From the NCBI RefSeq assembly GCF_000013665.1, contig NC_007912.1, positions 124,001 to 188,000 of the forward strand: 64,000 nt of DNA, read 5' to 3'. A model generated the notes under the pieces. The model was not told where the DNA came from. It was given only the letters and a program-made list of their open reading frames with translations, and did no database searches. Of the stretch, positions 53,254 through 63,329 are shown piece by piece (position 1 is the first letter of the stretch; every line of letters begins with the position of its first letter). This DNA comes from Saccharophagus degradans 2-40 (GTDB lineage Bacteria > Pseudomonadota > Gammaproteobacteria > Pseudomonadales > Cellvibrionaceae). The position numbers were made by a program, and so were the translations under genes.

Positions 53254-54360
53254 ATGAGAATAGGGTTGTTCATAGACACCTTTAATTTAGGTGGAGCAGA
53301 AACCATGCTATTGGATATAGCTGGGCTGCTAAAGGCAAGTGGCCACACACCTATATTGCTACATTTTGGTAACCCTTATCTAAAGGAATACGCTGCTAAG
53401 CATGGGTTAGAGAATTACATAGTACCTAACCACAAGGCCTACAAAAAAACGCTCACCCTGCCAATTTTTGCTTTTAAGACAACTTCTTTTCTCAAAAAGT
53501 TGCAGTTAGATTGTTTGCACACACACCTATTCGGTTCTATTACCGGCATGGCAGTACCGGCTAAGCTCGCTGGCATAAGGCATGTAGGTACTTTACATGA
53601 TGTTTACACCATCGAAGAAGCACCAAAACGCATAAACTTATTGAAAGTGGCGGTAGCTTTTGGAACCAAGCTCATCGCTGTGTCTTCTCCAATGCGAAAC
53701 TTTTATCAAGCGCGCGGTAACTTTAAACCAGAAAGGCTTACGTTTGTTGCGAATTTTGTGCCGGCTTATGCTCACAGCGGTGATCGTACAGAGGTAAGAG
53801 CCGCGCTAGGTGTAAACGAACAAGACTTTGTGATTTTTAGTGTGGGACGATTGGTGTCTCTAAAGCGGTTTGATTTAATTATTGATGCCGCCAAAATATG
53901 TAAGCAAACGCACAGCGACAAAAATATTAAAATATTTATTGCCGGTGGTGGCGAGCTTGAGCAACCGTTAAAGCAGCAAATAGCACAAACACAAACGCAA
54001 GGTGTTGTTACATTGCTTGGTGAGCGCAATGATATTCCAAAACTATTAAGCGCGGCAGATACTTTTGTACTTGCCTCAGATACAGAAGGAATGTCTCGAT
54101 CTATCCTAGAGGCCATGGCTGCGGCACTTCCAATAATTGCAACCGACGTTGGCGGCAATAGCGATCTAGTTGTACCAGACCAAAACGGCTATTTAGTGCC
54201 GCCAAATAATGCCTCTGCTTTGGCAGAGAAGTTTGGGTTTCTAGCAGGTGAACAAGAAATTTGTAATAAATTTTCCACTTGCAGCAAACAATTCGCCATT
54301 TCCAAATTTGGAGCCGAACAATTTTTGGCTCAGCACTTAGCAAACTACCAAGGCAAGTAA
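53254..54360 (+). CDS. GT4 glycosyltransferase 2
   Basis: 368 residues. DTFNLGGAETMLLDIA at the start and EGMSRSILEAMAAALPIIATD at the donor site are diagnostic. It overlaps no neighbour; the gap to the previous gene is 18 bp and to the next is one base. Confidence 0.88.
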   Translation: MRIGLFIDTFNLGGAETMLLDIAGLLKASGHTPILLHFGNPYLKEYAAKHGLENYIVPNHKAYKKTLTLPIFAFKTTSFLKKLQLDCLHTHLFGSITGMAVPAKLAGIRHVGTLHDVYTIEEAPKRINLLKVAVAFGTKLIAVSSPMRNFYQARGNFKPERLTFVANFVPAYAHSGDRTEVRAALGVNEQDFVIFSVGRLVSLKRFDLIIDAAKICKQTHSDKNIKIFIAGGGELEQPLKQQIAQTQTQGVVTLLGERNDIPKLLSAADTFVLASDTEGMSRSILEAMAAALPIIATDVGGNSDLVVPDQNGYLVPPNNASALAEKFGFLAGEQEICNKFSTCSKQFAISKFGAEQFLAQHLANYQGK

Positions 54361-54361
54361 T

Positions 54362-55606
54362 ATGAGAATTCTTTGGGTGTCACACCTAGTACCCAACCCG
54401 CCTAAAGCTGGCGTTTTGTTGCGCAGCCACTACTTGGTTAAAGAGTTAGCCAAGCATCATGAAGTAGATTTATTAGCTTTCTCGCAAAAAGGTTTACTCG
54501 CTCCATACTTTAATTCTGTAGAAGAGGGCTTGGAAAAATCTAAAGAAGTGCTAGAGAGCATGTGCGGCAAGGTAGAGTTTTTTGAGTGCCCTGTCGATAA
54601 GTCCAAATTTAGCAAAATTTGGTGTGCGCTATACAGTTTAGTTTCTGCACATCCTTACAATATTAATTGGTTAAAAAGCAGTGCATTTGGGGAATGCTTA
54701 GAGCGATGGCATAAAGAAAATCCATACGATTTAATTCATTTCGATACCATTAGCTTAGCACCCTACGCAGCAGGCGTTTCAAATACCACGTTAGCCTTGG
54801 ATCATCACAACGTAGAATCGCACATGCTAATTCGTCGTGCTGGTTTAGAAAGCAACTGGCTCAAAAAATTATACTTTTGGCAAGAGGGCAAGCGGTTAGA
54901 GGCGTTAGAGAAAAAATACTGCCCGCAATTCCAAACAAATATTACCTGTTCCGATTTAGATAGTGAGCGTTTCGAAAGCTTCATTCCTGCTGCCAATTTT
55001 AAAACTATACCCAATGGTGTAGATACGGAATTTTTTAAGCCGGGTAATAATCTACCTGCCGCTAAACGCTTAATATTTATTGGTACGCTTGATTGGTACC
55101 CAAATACACGTGCCGTGCAATACCTAGCACACAAGGTGTGGCCGCTTCTTAAAGACAAGCACCCAGACATGCAAGTGGATATTATTGGATCAAAGCCGCC
55201 GGCAGACTTAGTGGAACTAGCAAAAAAAGATTCCCGCTTTAAAGTACATGGCTTCGTTGACGATTTAACCCCTTACTTAGAGCAAGCAACGGTTTACGTG
55301 TGCCCCATCGACGATGGTGGCGGTACAAAGCTAAAGCTACTCGATGCATTTGCAGCCGGCAAGGCCGTGGTTGCACACCCGGTAGCTTGCGAAGGCTTGT
55401 ATGTGACAGATGAGAAAAATGTATTGTTAGCCGATTCGCCACAAAAGTATGTAGAAGCTATCGAGCGGCTCATAAGTGACAACACCTTACGGCAACAAAT
55501 AGAAAAAAATGCACGCCAACACGCGGTAGATAACTTTTCTTTTGCATCAATTGGTAAACAGCTTGCCGATCATTACATGCAAATTAATGCAGACCATAAA
55601 CGGTAG
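54362..55606 (+). CDS. GT4 glycosyltransferase 3 (TIGR03087-like)
   Basis: 414 residues. The start VSHLVPNPPKAGVLLRSHYL resembles the PEP-CTERM/XrtA-linked sugar transferase subgroup. The donor site reads FIGTLDWYPNTRAVQYLA and GGTKLKLLDAFAAGKAVVAH. Subgroup assignment is less sure than the GT4 fold. Confidence 0.8.
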   Translation: MRILWVSHLVPNPPKAGVLLRSHYLVKELAKHHEVDLLAFSQKGLLAPYFNSVEEGLEKSKEVLESMCGKVEFFECPVDKSKFSKIWCALYSLVSAHPYNINWLKSSAFGECLERWHKENPYDLIHFDTISLAPYAAGVSNTTLALDHHNVESHMLIRRAGLESNWLKKLYFWQEGKRLEALEKKYCPQFQTNITCSDLDSERFESFIPAANFKTIPNGVDTEFFKPGNNLPAAKRLIFIGTLDWYPNTRAVQYLAHKVWPLLKDKHPDMQVDIIGSKPPADLVELAKKDSRFKVHGFVDDLTPYLEQATVYVCPIDDGGGTKLKLLDAFAAGKAVVAHPVACEGLYVTDEKNVLLADSPQKYVEAIERLISDNTLRQQIEKNARQHAVDNFSFASIGKQLADHYMQINADHKR

Positions 55607-55643
55607 TTTTAATTTTACTCACCATTAACATTACGGAAGAATT

Positions 55644-57602
55644 ATGTGCGGCATTGCTGGCCTAGTTAGCCCAAGCTTACCGATAGACTCTTTGAAAGCA
55701 ACTGCCACAGCTATGGCACAGGCCATAGAGCACCGCGGCCCAGATGCAATGGGTGTGTGGGTAGAACAAGAGCAAAAATTAGCTTTTTCTCATAGACGAC
55801 TATCAATTCAAGATTTGAGTGAATCTGGTGCGCAGCCAATGCATTCCCATAGCAAGCGCTACACCATTGCTTTTAATGGTGAGATATACAATTTTCTTGA
55901 AATTAAAAAACCACTCATAGACGCAGGGTTTGAATTTAGGGGCCATAGCGATACCGAAGTGTTGCTATGCGCAATAGAGCATTGGGGGTTAGAGCAAACC
56001 ATAGCAAAAGCGAAAGGTATGTTCGCCATAGCTCTTTGGGATAGTCAGACTAAGGTGCTTACTTTAATACGCGATCGCATAGGTGAAAAGCCACTTTATT
56101 ACGGCGTTATAAATGGTTCTTTTGTTTTTGGGTCAGAGCTTAAAGCCATATTTGCCCATACGCCTGCTAAAGCGCTTACGCTAAATAAAGTGGCTATCGC
56201 TTCGTTTTTGCGTCACGGCTACATCAGTGCCCCTAACTCGGTATTCGTAGAAGTTAAAAAGCTTTCACCAGGTTGCCGTATAGATATAAACCTAGCCAAA
56301 CAAAGCGATTGGTCGATTGCGAACCTTACGCCACAGCCGTATTGGACAGTTGCGCAAAGTGCTAATCAACCTTATTTATATACCGAGCAAAATCAAAGCG
56401 AAGCAATAAGTGCACTGGATGAAAAAATTAACAAGGTTATTAATGAGCAATCTATAGCGGATGTACCACTTGGCGCTTTCTTGTCTGGTGGTATAGATTC
56501 GACCGTTGTAAGTGCTGTGTTACAAGCGAACACCAGCACAGCAATAGATACTTTTACTATTGGTTTTGAAGAAAAGTCCTTTAACGAAGCTGAATTCGCC
56601 AAAGAAATTGCGAAGCACTTAGGCACCAAGCATCACGAGCACTACGTAAATCAGCAAGACATACTAGAGCTAGTTAATATATTGCCTCGTGTATACGATG
56701 AACCCTTTGCAGATGCCTCTCAGCTACCCACTATTCTAGTTAATCGCTTCGCTCGAAGTGAATTAACGGTATGCCTATCTGGCGACGGCGGCGACGAGTT
56801 ATTTGCCGGGTACAATCGCTATGTATTTACAGAAGCTGTACTGAAAAAAGCGGCAGCTCTACCCGCGGTATTTAAATCGATACTAAAAGCGCTAATTACC
56901 AGCGTAGCGCCGGGTAAATGGGACAAGCTCTACCAAGCGCTTAACAGTATTGCTAAACGTAAAGGCGGCGCAGAGTTTGGAAACAAGCTTTATAAAATGG
57001 TGTCTTTGGCCGATGCTAAAAGTAAGGCAGCAGCCTACGAATATTTGATGAGCTATTGGCAGCAACCGGAGCAAGTACTAAAAGCTTTTAATGGTGAGCT
57101 TGCAATGCAGTCGCCATTAAGTTTAGAAGACGATTTTATAAATGCAGCCATGGCATGGGATCAACAGTGGTATCTACCCGGGGATAACCTTACCAAAACA
57201 GACAGAGCGAGCATGGCTGCGAGTTTAGAGCTGCGTGCGCCCTTGTTAGATATTGAGCTTATAGATTTCGCCTGGACGGTGTCACCAGAGCTAAAAGTAA
57301 GGGATGGTAAATCCAAGTGGTTACTGCGTGAAGTGCTTTATAAATATGTGCCCAAAGAGCTAATAGAGCGCCCTAAAATGGGTTTTTCTGTACCAATCAG
57401 CCAATGGATAAGAACCGATCTGTCTGCATGGGTAGACGAATTATTAGATAAAGAGTTCATAGAAAAGCAGGGCATATTTAATTACGCACCCATTCAGCAT
57501 GCTTTATTAGAGCATAGATCTGGCAGTTACGATCACGGTAAAAAACTGTGGACCCTATTAATGTTTCAAGCATGGTTTAAAACCAATATTATCGATGGGT
57601 AA
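55644..57602 (+). CDS. asnB: XrtA-system asparagine-synthetase-like amidotransferase
   Basis: 652 residues. Cys2 of MCGIAGLV is the glutaminase nucleophile; the N-terminal domain has EHRGPDAMG and FNGEIYNF. The synthetase domain has the ATP loop FLSGGIDSTVVSA and CLSGDGGDELFAGYNRY. In XrtA loci this enzyme probably amidates a sugar or uronic acid. It overlaps the next open frame but not its likely start. Confidence 0.9.
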   Translation: MCGIAGLVSPSLPIDSLKATATAMAQAIEHRGPDAMGVWVEQEQKLAFSHRRLSIQDLSESGAQPMHSHSKRYTIAFNGEIYNFLEIKKPLIDAGFEFRGHSDTEVLLCAIEHWGLEQTIAKAKGMFAIALWDSQTKVLTLIRDRIGEKPLYYGVINGSFVFGSELKAIFAHTPAKALTLNKVAIASFLRHGYISAPNSVFVEVKKLSPGCRIDINLAKQSDWSIANLTPQPYWTVAQSANQPYLYTEQNQSEAISALDEKINKVINEQSIADVPLGAFLSGGIDSTVVSAVLQANTSTAIDTFTIGFEEKSFNEAEFAKEIAKHLGTKHHEHYVNQQDILELVNILPRVYDEPFADASQLPTILVNRFARSELTVCLSGDGGDELFAGYNRYVFTEAVLKKAAALPAVFKSILKALITSVAPGKWDKLYQALNSIAKRKGGAEFGNKLYKMVSLADAKSKAAAYEYLMSYWQQPEQVLKAFNGELAMQSPLSLEDDFINAAMAWDQQWYLPGDNLTKTDRASMAASLELRAPLLDIELIDFAWTVSPELKVRDGKSKWLLREVLYKYVPKELIERPKMGFSVPISQWIRTDLSAWVDELLDKEFIEKQGIFNYAPIQHALLEHRSGSYDHGKKLWTLLMFQAWFKTNIIDG

Positions 57603-57621
57603 TATCAATTCAAGAGTCGCT

Positions 57622-58782
57622 ATGAAAAAGCATTTGTTAATCGTTAGTAAATCTTTTATTTACTCTACTAAGAACGTAAATATGACTAAATACGTTCGAA
57701 TGAAAGATCATTACAGTGGAGATATACTCGGTACCACCAATAAAAAGCAATTTAAACACTACGAAGAAGATGGCTTTTTATTTGTAACTTCTTACCTATC
57801 CGATAGATTAAGCAGAATTAAGCTGCTAGTAACGTTAAAGTTTCTATTGCACGCCACCTGTACAGCTATCTATCGCCATTATTTTGTTAAAAAATACGAT
57901 TTAATTATAGCGAGGGAACCAATATTAGCAGGCCCGCTAGCGCTATTAATTAAACTGTTTACTGGGGCAAAATTAATAACCGAGCTTAACGGCAACTACG
58001 TAAGCCCGGTAGTGTGGGAAGATATAGAAAACAAATTTATTAGAAACTTAAAACTGGGTTACTCTAAAAAGGCTATTCCCTTTGTATTAAAACGTAGTAA
58101 TGGTATTAAGTTACTGTACCCTTCGCAAATTACTCCGTATCTGTCTGAAGAAGAACAACGCAAGCACACAATTAGTTGCTTTCACGAATATACGCCCATT
58201 TCTGAATTTCATAAAAGCACTGTCGAAGAAGACTTTATTATGACTATGGGCTATCCATACAATATTAAAGGCTTCGATATACTTGTATCTGCCTTCGACA
58301 AAATAGCCCATAAATTCCCAACAACTCAGGTGCACCTAATAGGGTACTTAGAAACTGCAGATAGGCAGTACTTAGAATCGCTACATTCTCACCCAGACCA
58401 AATAAAGCTGTTAAAGCCGTTAGAGTACGATGCGGCAATGGAAAAAATAAGCAAAACAAAATGCTTTGTGCTTGCTTCACGTACAGAGGCAATGGGGCGC
58501 GTATTGCTTGAATCTATGGCCCACGGCAAGCCGGTTATTGGTTCCACTGCAGATGGTATACCCACATATATTCGCGATGGGGTTAATGGCTACGTTTTTG
58601 CAAGCGGTAACGTAGATCAACTAGCGGAAAAACTTGAGGTAATGTTGTCTAGCGGTAGTAAACGCAAGATGTTAGGTGATGCAGGCTACGAAATTGTAAT
58701 GGCTGAGTTGAGTGAACAACAATATTTAGAGCGCTATGGTGCATTGATAGAAAACGCATGTGGCGACGGAAAGAAAAAATAA
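57622..58782 (+). CDS. GT4 glycosyltransferase 4
   Basis: ATG 57622 has AAGAG upstream; 386 residues. The donor-site helix carries RTEAMGRVLLESMAHGKPVIG. The N-terminal half is basic and hydrophobic near 70-95, so it may sit at the membrane. It lies 19 bases after asnB. Confidence 0.85.
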   Translation: MKKHLLIVSKSFIYSTKNVNMTKYVRMKDHYSGDILGTTNKKQFKHYEEDGFLFVTSYLSDRLSRIKLLVTLKFLLHATCTAIYRHYFVKKYDLIIAREPILAGPLALLIKLFTGAKLITELNGNYVSPVVWEDIENKFIRNLKLGYSKKAIPFVLKRSNGIKLLYPSQITPYLSEEEQRKHTISCFHEYTPISEFHKSTVEEDFIMTMGYPYNIKGFDILVSAFDKIAHKFPTTQVHLIGYLETADRQYLESLHSHPDQIKLLKPLEYDAAMEKISKTKCFVLASRTEAMGRVLLESMAHGKPVIGSTADGIPTYIRDGVNGYVFASGNVDQLAEKLEVMLSSGSKRKMLGDAGYEIVMAELSEQQYLERYGALIENACGDGKKK

Positions 58783-58787
58783 CTGTT

Positions 58788-60122
58788 ATGAAAAATATTA
58801 GATTAGTTAGTAAATCAATTTATTATATATTAAGAAATAACATTGAGGATTTTATAAAGCTTAAAATGCTTAGAATTATTGCTTGGGCTATTTTTTGCAT
58901 TGGCTTTATAACTCCTAGAAAAATGTCACGATATAACCTTTGGATGTTATCTCATAGAGTGTATCCAAGTTCTAGTGTTGAAACATTCTTAATCAACCGA
59001 AAAAATGTGTTACTAGAGCTAAGTGGCCCTATGATTATCCCCGATAAAATCATCGGTGATAAAGTCGGAAAGAAAAGAGCGATTATCCTTAAAGCTCCTC
59101 GATTTGATTCTAGGTTGCATGTGGTGGAAAAGGGGGTGCTACTTATTAAATTTAGTACAACATTTAAATTCTACCTACAAAATATAGATTGTGAGAAGCT
59201 CTTGGAGTGTTTTCACATTGTTCTTGAGCCCAGCTGGGCTGGATATTGTTTGCCTGAAATTATCGGTTGGACGAAGTATGACCAGAAAATAATAATTGAA
59301 TGTTCAGAAGTTCAAGATTACGAGTTTATCAAAAAATTAAATTCTAATTTAATCCCCGTGAGGTTTGGGTCGTCAGACTGGGTTGATCATAGAGTTTTCT
59401 ATCCGAAGGAAACCAATAAAATATATGATGTGATTTATATTAGTAATTACAATAGTATCAAACGAAATCATGCATATTTAAAAGCGATAAAAAATATCCG
59501 AGTCCCAAATTTTAAGGCCGCTCTTGTATGTAATTCTTGGGGGGACTGTAAAGATAACGTACAAACTCTTATCGACTTTTATGGGTTATCGAAAAGTTTA
59601 GATGTTTTCGAGGCGCTGAAGCAATCAGAGCTTAATGACTTGTTGAACCAGAGTAAGCTAAATGTATTGCTTTCTTTGAAGGAGGGTAGCAATAGGTCTA
59701 TTTTTGAATCTATGTTTTCTGGTATTCCTGCGATAGTTTTAAAAGATAACGTCGGCGTGAATAAGGAGTATATTAATTGCTCTACAGGAAAACTTATTGA
59801 TTCCCGAAACTTAGAGGCCGAGATTATCGATGTGTCCGATAATTATCTTGACTACAGTCCTAGAGTATGGGCCTTGGAGAATATATCAACATATGCGACA
59901 AAGAGAAAATTAGACGAGGAGCTAAAATTTCTTGCTGAAGAAGAGGGCTTAGAGTGGAATATGGGAACTCATTTGAAAGTTAATATACCAGAGGCGCATT
60001 ATTTTGATGATGCTTTAGCGGGCCAATATCCTTCTTCGGAGGAGCTATGTGATGTGTTTGATTTGAAATTTAATCCTGATGAAAGACTTAAAATGGTAAG
60101 TGAGTTATTTGAGAAGTATTAA
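58788..60122 (+). CDS. Putative glycosyltransferase (GT1/GT4-like C-terminus)
   Basis: ATG 58788; 444 residues. One hydrophobic stretch (about 25-40) may anchor it. The C-terminal half has SLKEGSNRSIFESMFSGIPAIVL, the GT4 donor-site pattern. The N-terminal half is divergent. The gene is more AT-rich than the preceding glycosyltransferases, marking the start of a stretch of different composition. Confidence 0.7.
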   Translation: MKNIRLVSKSIYYILRNNIEDFIKLKMLRIIAWAIFCIGFITPRKMSRYNLWMLSHRVYPSSSVETFLINRKNVLLELSGPMIIPDKIIGDKVGKKRAIILKAPRFDSRLHVVEKGVLLIKFSTTFKFYLQNIDCEKLLECFHIVLEPSWAGYCLPEIIGWTKYDQKIIIECSEVQDYEFIKKLNSNLIPVRFGSSDWVDHRVFYPKETNKIYDVIYISNYNSIKRNHAYLKAIKNIRVPNFKAALVCNSWGDCKDNVQTLIDFYGLSKSLDVFEALKQSELNDLLNQSKLNVLLSLKEGSNRSIFESMFSGIPAIVLKDNVGVNKEYINCSTGKLIDSRNLEAEIIDVSDNYLDYSPRVWALENISTYATKRKLDEELKFLAEEEGLEWNMGTHLKVNIPEAHYFDDALAGQYPSSEELCDVFDLKFNPDERLKMVSELFEKY

Positions 60123-60302
60123 AGTATCTATTGCTTTTTACTGAAGAGATAAAGTGTGGAAAGTGATACCAAGCCTAAAATTTAATTTATCCAGCTGAAT
60201 TAACTATGGTGTTGGGTTGCTAGTAGTAGATTATTTTTTTACTAAAGTGTTTTTATATATGTATATTATAAATAGCAAATTTCGCAAAAAAGGAGATGGT
60301 GT

Positions 60303-61391
60303 TTGTCTATAAATGGGCAGTTAAACAAACTAAGCCAGATTGATTCTTTACGTGGTGTGGCTATTCTAATGGTGATTGTTACCCATGTTTGCCCAAGAAC
60401 AATAGATGTTCACTCTTTTATAGCAAGTTTATGTGTTTACGGTAGGATGGGAGTTCAGCTATTCTTTGTAATGTCCGCGCTTACTCTTTGCCTATCAATG
60501 AAAGCTCGGTCTAATGAGGGTAATGCGTTAACGAAGTTTTATGTTCGACGCTTTTTTCGAATAGCACCTGTTTATTATTTTGGAATAGCTCTATATACGA
60601 CTATAAGTGTATATCAAAATTCTCTCGGAAACGTCGATTTTTCAGATATTTTCTTTCATCTAACTTTAACTCATGCGTTTTCTATGGACTCATTTCTTTC
60701 AGTAGTTCCTGGTGGATGGTCAATAGGAGTTGAGTGTGCGTTCTATTTAGTGTTTCCACTTTTATATAAATATTTGGTTGATAGCGATGGTTATTTTAGG
60801 CTGATTATTGGTTACGTTGTTGCAATCATATGTGGAGTAATAAGTGTTCAGATACTGGCGTTATTTTTCCGAATTAAGGAGGACCCATGGGAGATATCCT
60901 ATTGGAATATGTTTTCCCAGTTGCCAGTTTTTATGGCAGGGTTATTACTTTATAAGCTGTATAATATTAGTGTGATGAGGGGGCGCTCGATGTTGATTCT
61001 ATGGGGCGGATTTTTGTTTTGTACTATACTCTCTCTACTAAGCTATAAGATTAAGTTTCCATTTCATGTCACTTTAATTACAGTTTTTTCGTCGCTATCC
61101 TTTGTGTTTCTTTATTTTATTTTCGAACGTAAGCGCTATTTGAATCCTGTTTTTTTGCAAAATATCGGTAGAGCTTCTTATTCGATGTATATCTTCCACT
61201 TTGTCGTAATGTGGGGGTACTTCTATCTAATAAATAAATTTAATTTCAACACGCCGTCTCCCGGTATTAACTTAATTATTCATTTTTCTATAGTTGTTTG
61301 GTTTACCTATCTGATTTCGTCGCTTTCTATGAAGTTATTAGAGAATAACTTCATTCTCCTGGGGAAAAGGGTGATCAATCGGATGAATTGA
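60303..61391 (+). CDS. Acyltransferase 3 family (OafA/YrhL-like) membrane enzyme
   Basis: Starts at TTG 60303 with AAGGAG upstream; 362 residues with about ten membrane helices. LRGVAILMVIVTHVCPR holds the catalytic His, and the RFFRIAPVY motif follows. It probably O-acetylates the EPS at the membrane. The gene is AT-rich. Confidence 0.88.
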   Translation: MSINGQLNKLSQIDSLRGVAILMVIVTHVCPRTIDVHSFIASLCVYGRMGVQLFFVMSALTLCLSMKARSNEGNALTKFYVRRFFRIAPVYYFGIALYTTISVYQNSLGNVDFSDIFFHLTLTHAFSMDSFLSVVPGGWSIGVECAFYLVFPLLYKYLVDSDGYFRLIIGYVVAIICGVISVQILALFFRIKEDPWEISYWNMFSQLPVFMAGLLLYKLYNISVMRGRSMLILWGGFLFCTILSLLSYKIKFPFHVTLITVFSSLSFVFLYFIFERKRYLNPVFLQNIGRASYSMYIFHFVVMWGYFYLINKFNFNTPSPGINLIIHFSIVVWFTYLISSLSMKLLENNFILLGKRVINRMN

Positions 61392-61410
61392 TAGAGGTTG
61401 TATCGATAAG

Positions 61411-62898
61411 CTAAGTTTGAATTTGAAGAAATATTAGGTTCTCATCTTTATAAAGTATTTCAGAACAGCTTGAAAAAGGCTCATACCTTTGAACAGAAAA
61501 AATAATAAAGTACTTAATTTCAGCGTTAGCATAGTCGCATCCCTGTTCAAATAGTCGTTCTTTAAGATTCATTAAATTGCGCCAACGAAGAATGTCCACT
61601 TTTTGTGTTGGAACGAATTTCCATTCGACTAGAGTGGGGCGAGGAATATCTCGTACGAGCTGTATCGCCTTTGTATCCCACTTATTCGCTGGGTCGAGCA
61701 ATACAATTTCATTCTCGTTGGTGTTGTTACGAACAGTTTCGATAAGTTCTGCAGTTGCATATCTTGGTTCGGGTGTTTTTATCTGTAGTACTTTTTCTTT
61801 TGCAATAGGAAGTAAAGCACTTGCCACGCAAAACAAGGTAACAAAATAATAGGGTGTGTTAGAGGTTATTGAATTTCTTATCTGTATTACAGCTAACATT
61901 ATAAAAAATAATAGTACTAGTCCGGTTGGTCTAAATAGATAAAATTTTCCGAAGAAAAGAGTGTTTCTGTCAAAAAACGAAATGATCAAAAACAGTATCA
62001 AATATAGTCCGGCAACCCAAGTAAGTGCACTAAGCCAGTTCGTAGAATCTTTTTTGAAGCAATACACGCCAAAACAGATAATTATTATGAGCTTTGCTAT
62101 GCCAATCGCCCAACTAGCTAGGAAAACGTACAGGCTTTGAAAGGGGTCTGTATGGTGTGGGTTTCTAATTCGTGTATAGATGTAGTCAGATGTGTAATCT
62201 GCAACGACGTCTGTTTTTATAAGTAGTTCTGGTACAAGGAGCGCCAGTAATAGTGACATCATTAGTGTAAATATGCCTGCATATTGCAGTAGCTTTAGTA
62301 TGTTTTTTTGATAGAAAAATACCGTACTAAAGATAAACACAGTCCAAAACAACCCAACCAAAAAGTGCATATAAGTGGCAGCAGCAAGCCAAACTAAAGC
62401 AGTTATGTGCTTCTGATTGAGGCAATTATGTATAGAAAGGAACACAAAGATATAGGCAAAGACTTTAGACTCACCGCCGCGAAAGAGCCACGCACCGCCA
62501 AATAATTGTTGGCCAGCTAGTATAAAAGCACAAATAATTAAGGTTGCATCCACTACCCTAAATTTGAAATTACGAAACAGGAGCGCTAAAGCAAAGGCAT
62601 AACCAAAAATGGCTAAAATTCGTACAATGGCATGAGAGGTCTCATAACCTAAGTATTTGACGAGATTACCAATGAGAAACTCTGGGACAATCCGACCCCT
62701 AGAGGCATCAAATATAGCGTGATTTTCAGGAAAAGCAGTCGGCTCAACGGTTTTATACGAAAGTTGGAAGTAGTTCTCTTCGTTTCCATCCCAGTTTACG
62801 GGAAAAAGAGTAATGGTAAATATGCATAATAACGCTAAAAAAACGTATCTGAACTGTTGCTGACTAACGATCGATTCGTATTTTTCGAAGAACTTCAT
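61411..62898 (-). CDS. Polytopic membrane protein (possible GT-C type or polymerase)
   Basis: 495 residues with about eleven membrane helices and a C-terminal soluble domain (about 375-495). Early acidic residues (NWDGNEENYFQLSYK) and a periplasmic loop recall GT-C glycosyltransferases, but no definite motif was found. It faces the acyltransferase gene. A polymerase role is possible since no Wzy-like gene is otherwise obvious. Confidence 0.55.
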   Translation of the reverse strand: MKFFEKYESIVSQQQFRYVFLALLCIFTITLFPVNWDGNEENYFQLSYKTVEPTAFPENHAIFDASRGRIVPEFLIGNLVKYLGYETSHAIVRILAIFGYAFALALLFRNFKFRVVDATLIICAFILAGQQLFGGAWLFRGGESKVFAYIFVFLSIHNCLNQKHITALVWLAAATYMHFLVGLFWTVFIFSTVFFYQKNILKLLQYAGIFTLMMSLLLALLVPELLIKTDVVADYTSDYIYTRIRNPHHTDPFQSLYVFLASWAIGIAKLIIIICFGVYCFKKDSTNWLSALTWVAGLYLILFLIISFFDRNTLFFGKFYLFRPTGLVLLFFIMLAVIQIRNSITSNTPYYFVTLFCVASALLPIAKEKVLQIKTPEPRYATAELIETVRNNTNENEIVLLDPANKWDTKAIQLVRDIPRPTLVEWKFVPTQKVDILRWRNLMNLKERLFEQGCDYANAEIKYFIIFSVQRYEPFSSCSEILYKDENLIFLQIQT

Positions 62899-63329
62899 TC
62901 CTAGAATCTCTTTTGCGGGGGGCTTAGTTGAGGTTTAAGTGTCAAGCAGTAGCATCAAGTACGCTAACTAGCTTAGAATCTGTCGATAAATTATTGGTGG
63001 TGTGAGTCAGTAAGCGGTATTTGCGAAGGATAGTTGCTCGTAACCTTAAATAAATGCAGACTTTGATAACGGTAATCTTGGCATTTTACATGATAACTTC
63101 TCAAAAAAACCTATTTTTAGGGCGATCACCATTTGGCGCCAAAATTCACTAGTTGTTAAAAATGCGAACTACAGCCTGTTTTTTAAAGTCTTATAGTCTT
63201 ATTGGAACATTTTTAAACATATTTTCGTTTATCGAACGTTCTCAATACATACTATAGTGAATACGTAATTATGTTAGGTATGCTATTGAGTAACCTATAT
63301 GGCGCGTATATATCTATTGGAGTACTGAT
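62899..63329. promoter_or_regulatory. Intergenic region with palindrome upstream of the beta-helix gene
   Basis: 431 bp without a gene. It contains the perfect palindrome TTTGGCGCCAAA (63132-63143), about 187 bp upstream of the next gene, and an AT-rich stretch beyond it. The palindrome is a possible operator. Confidence 0.5.
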
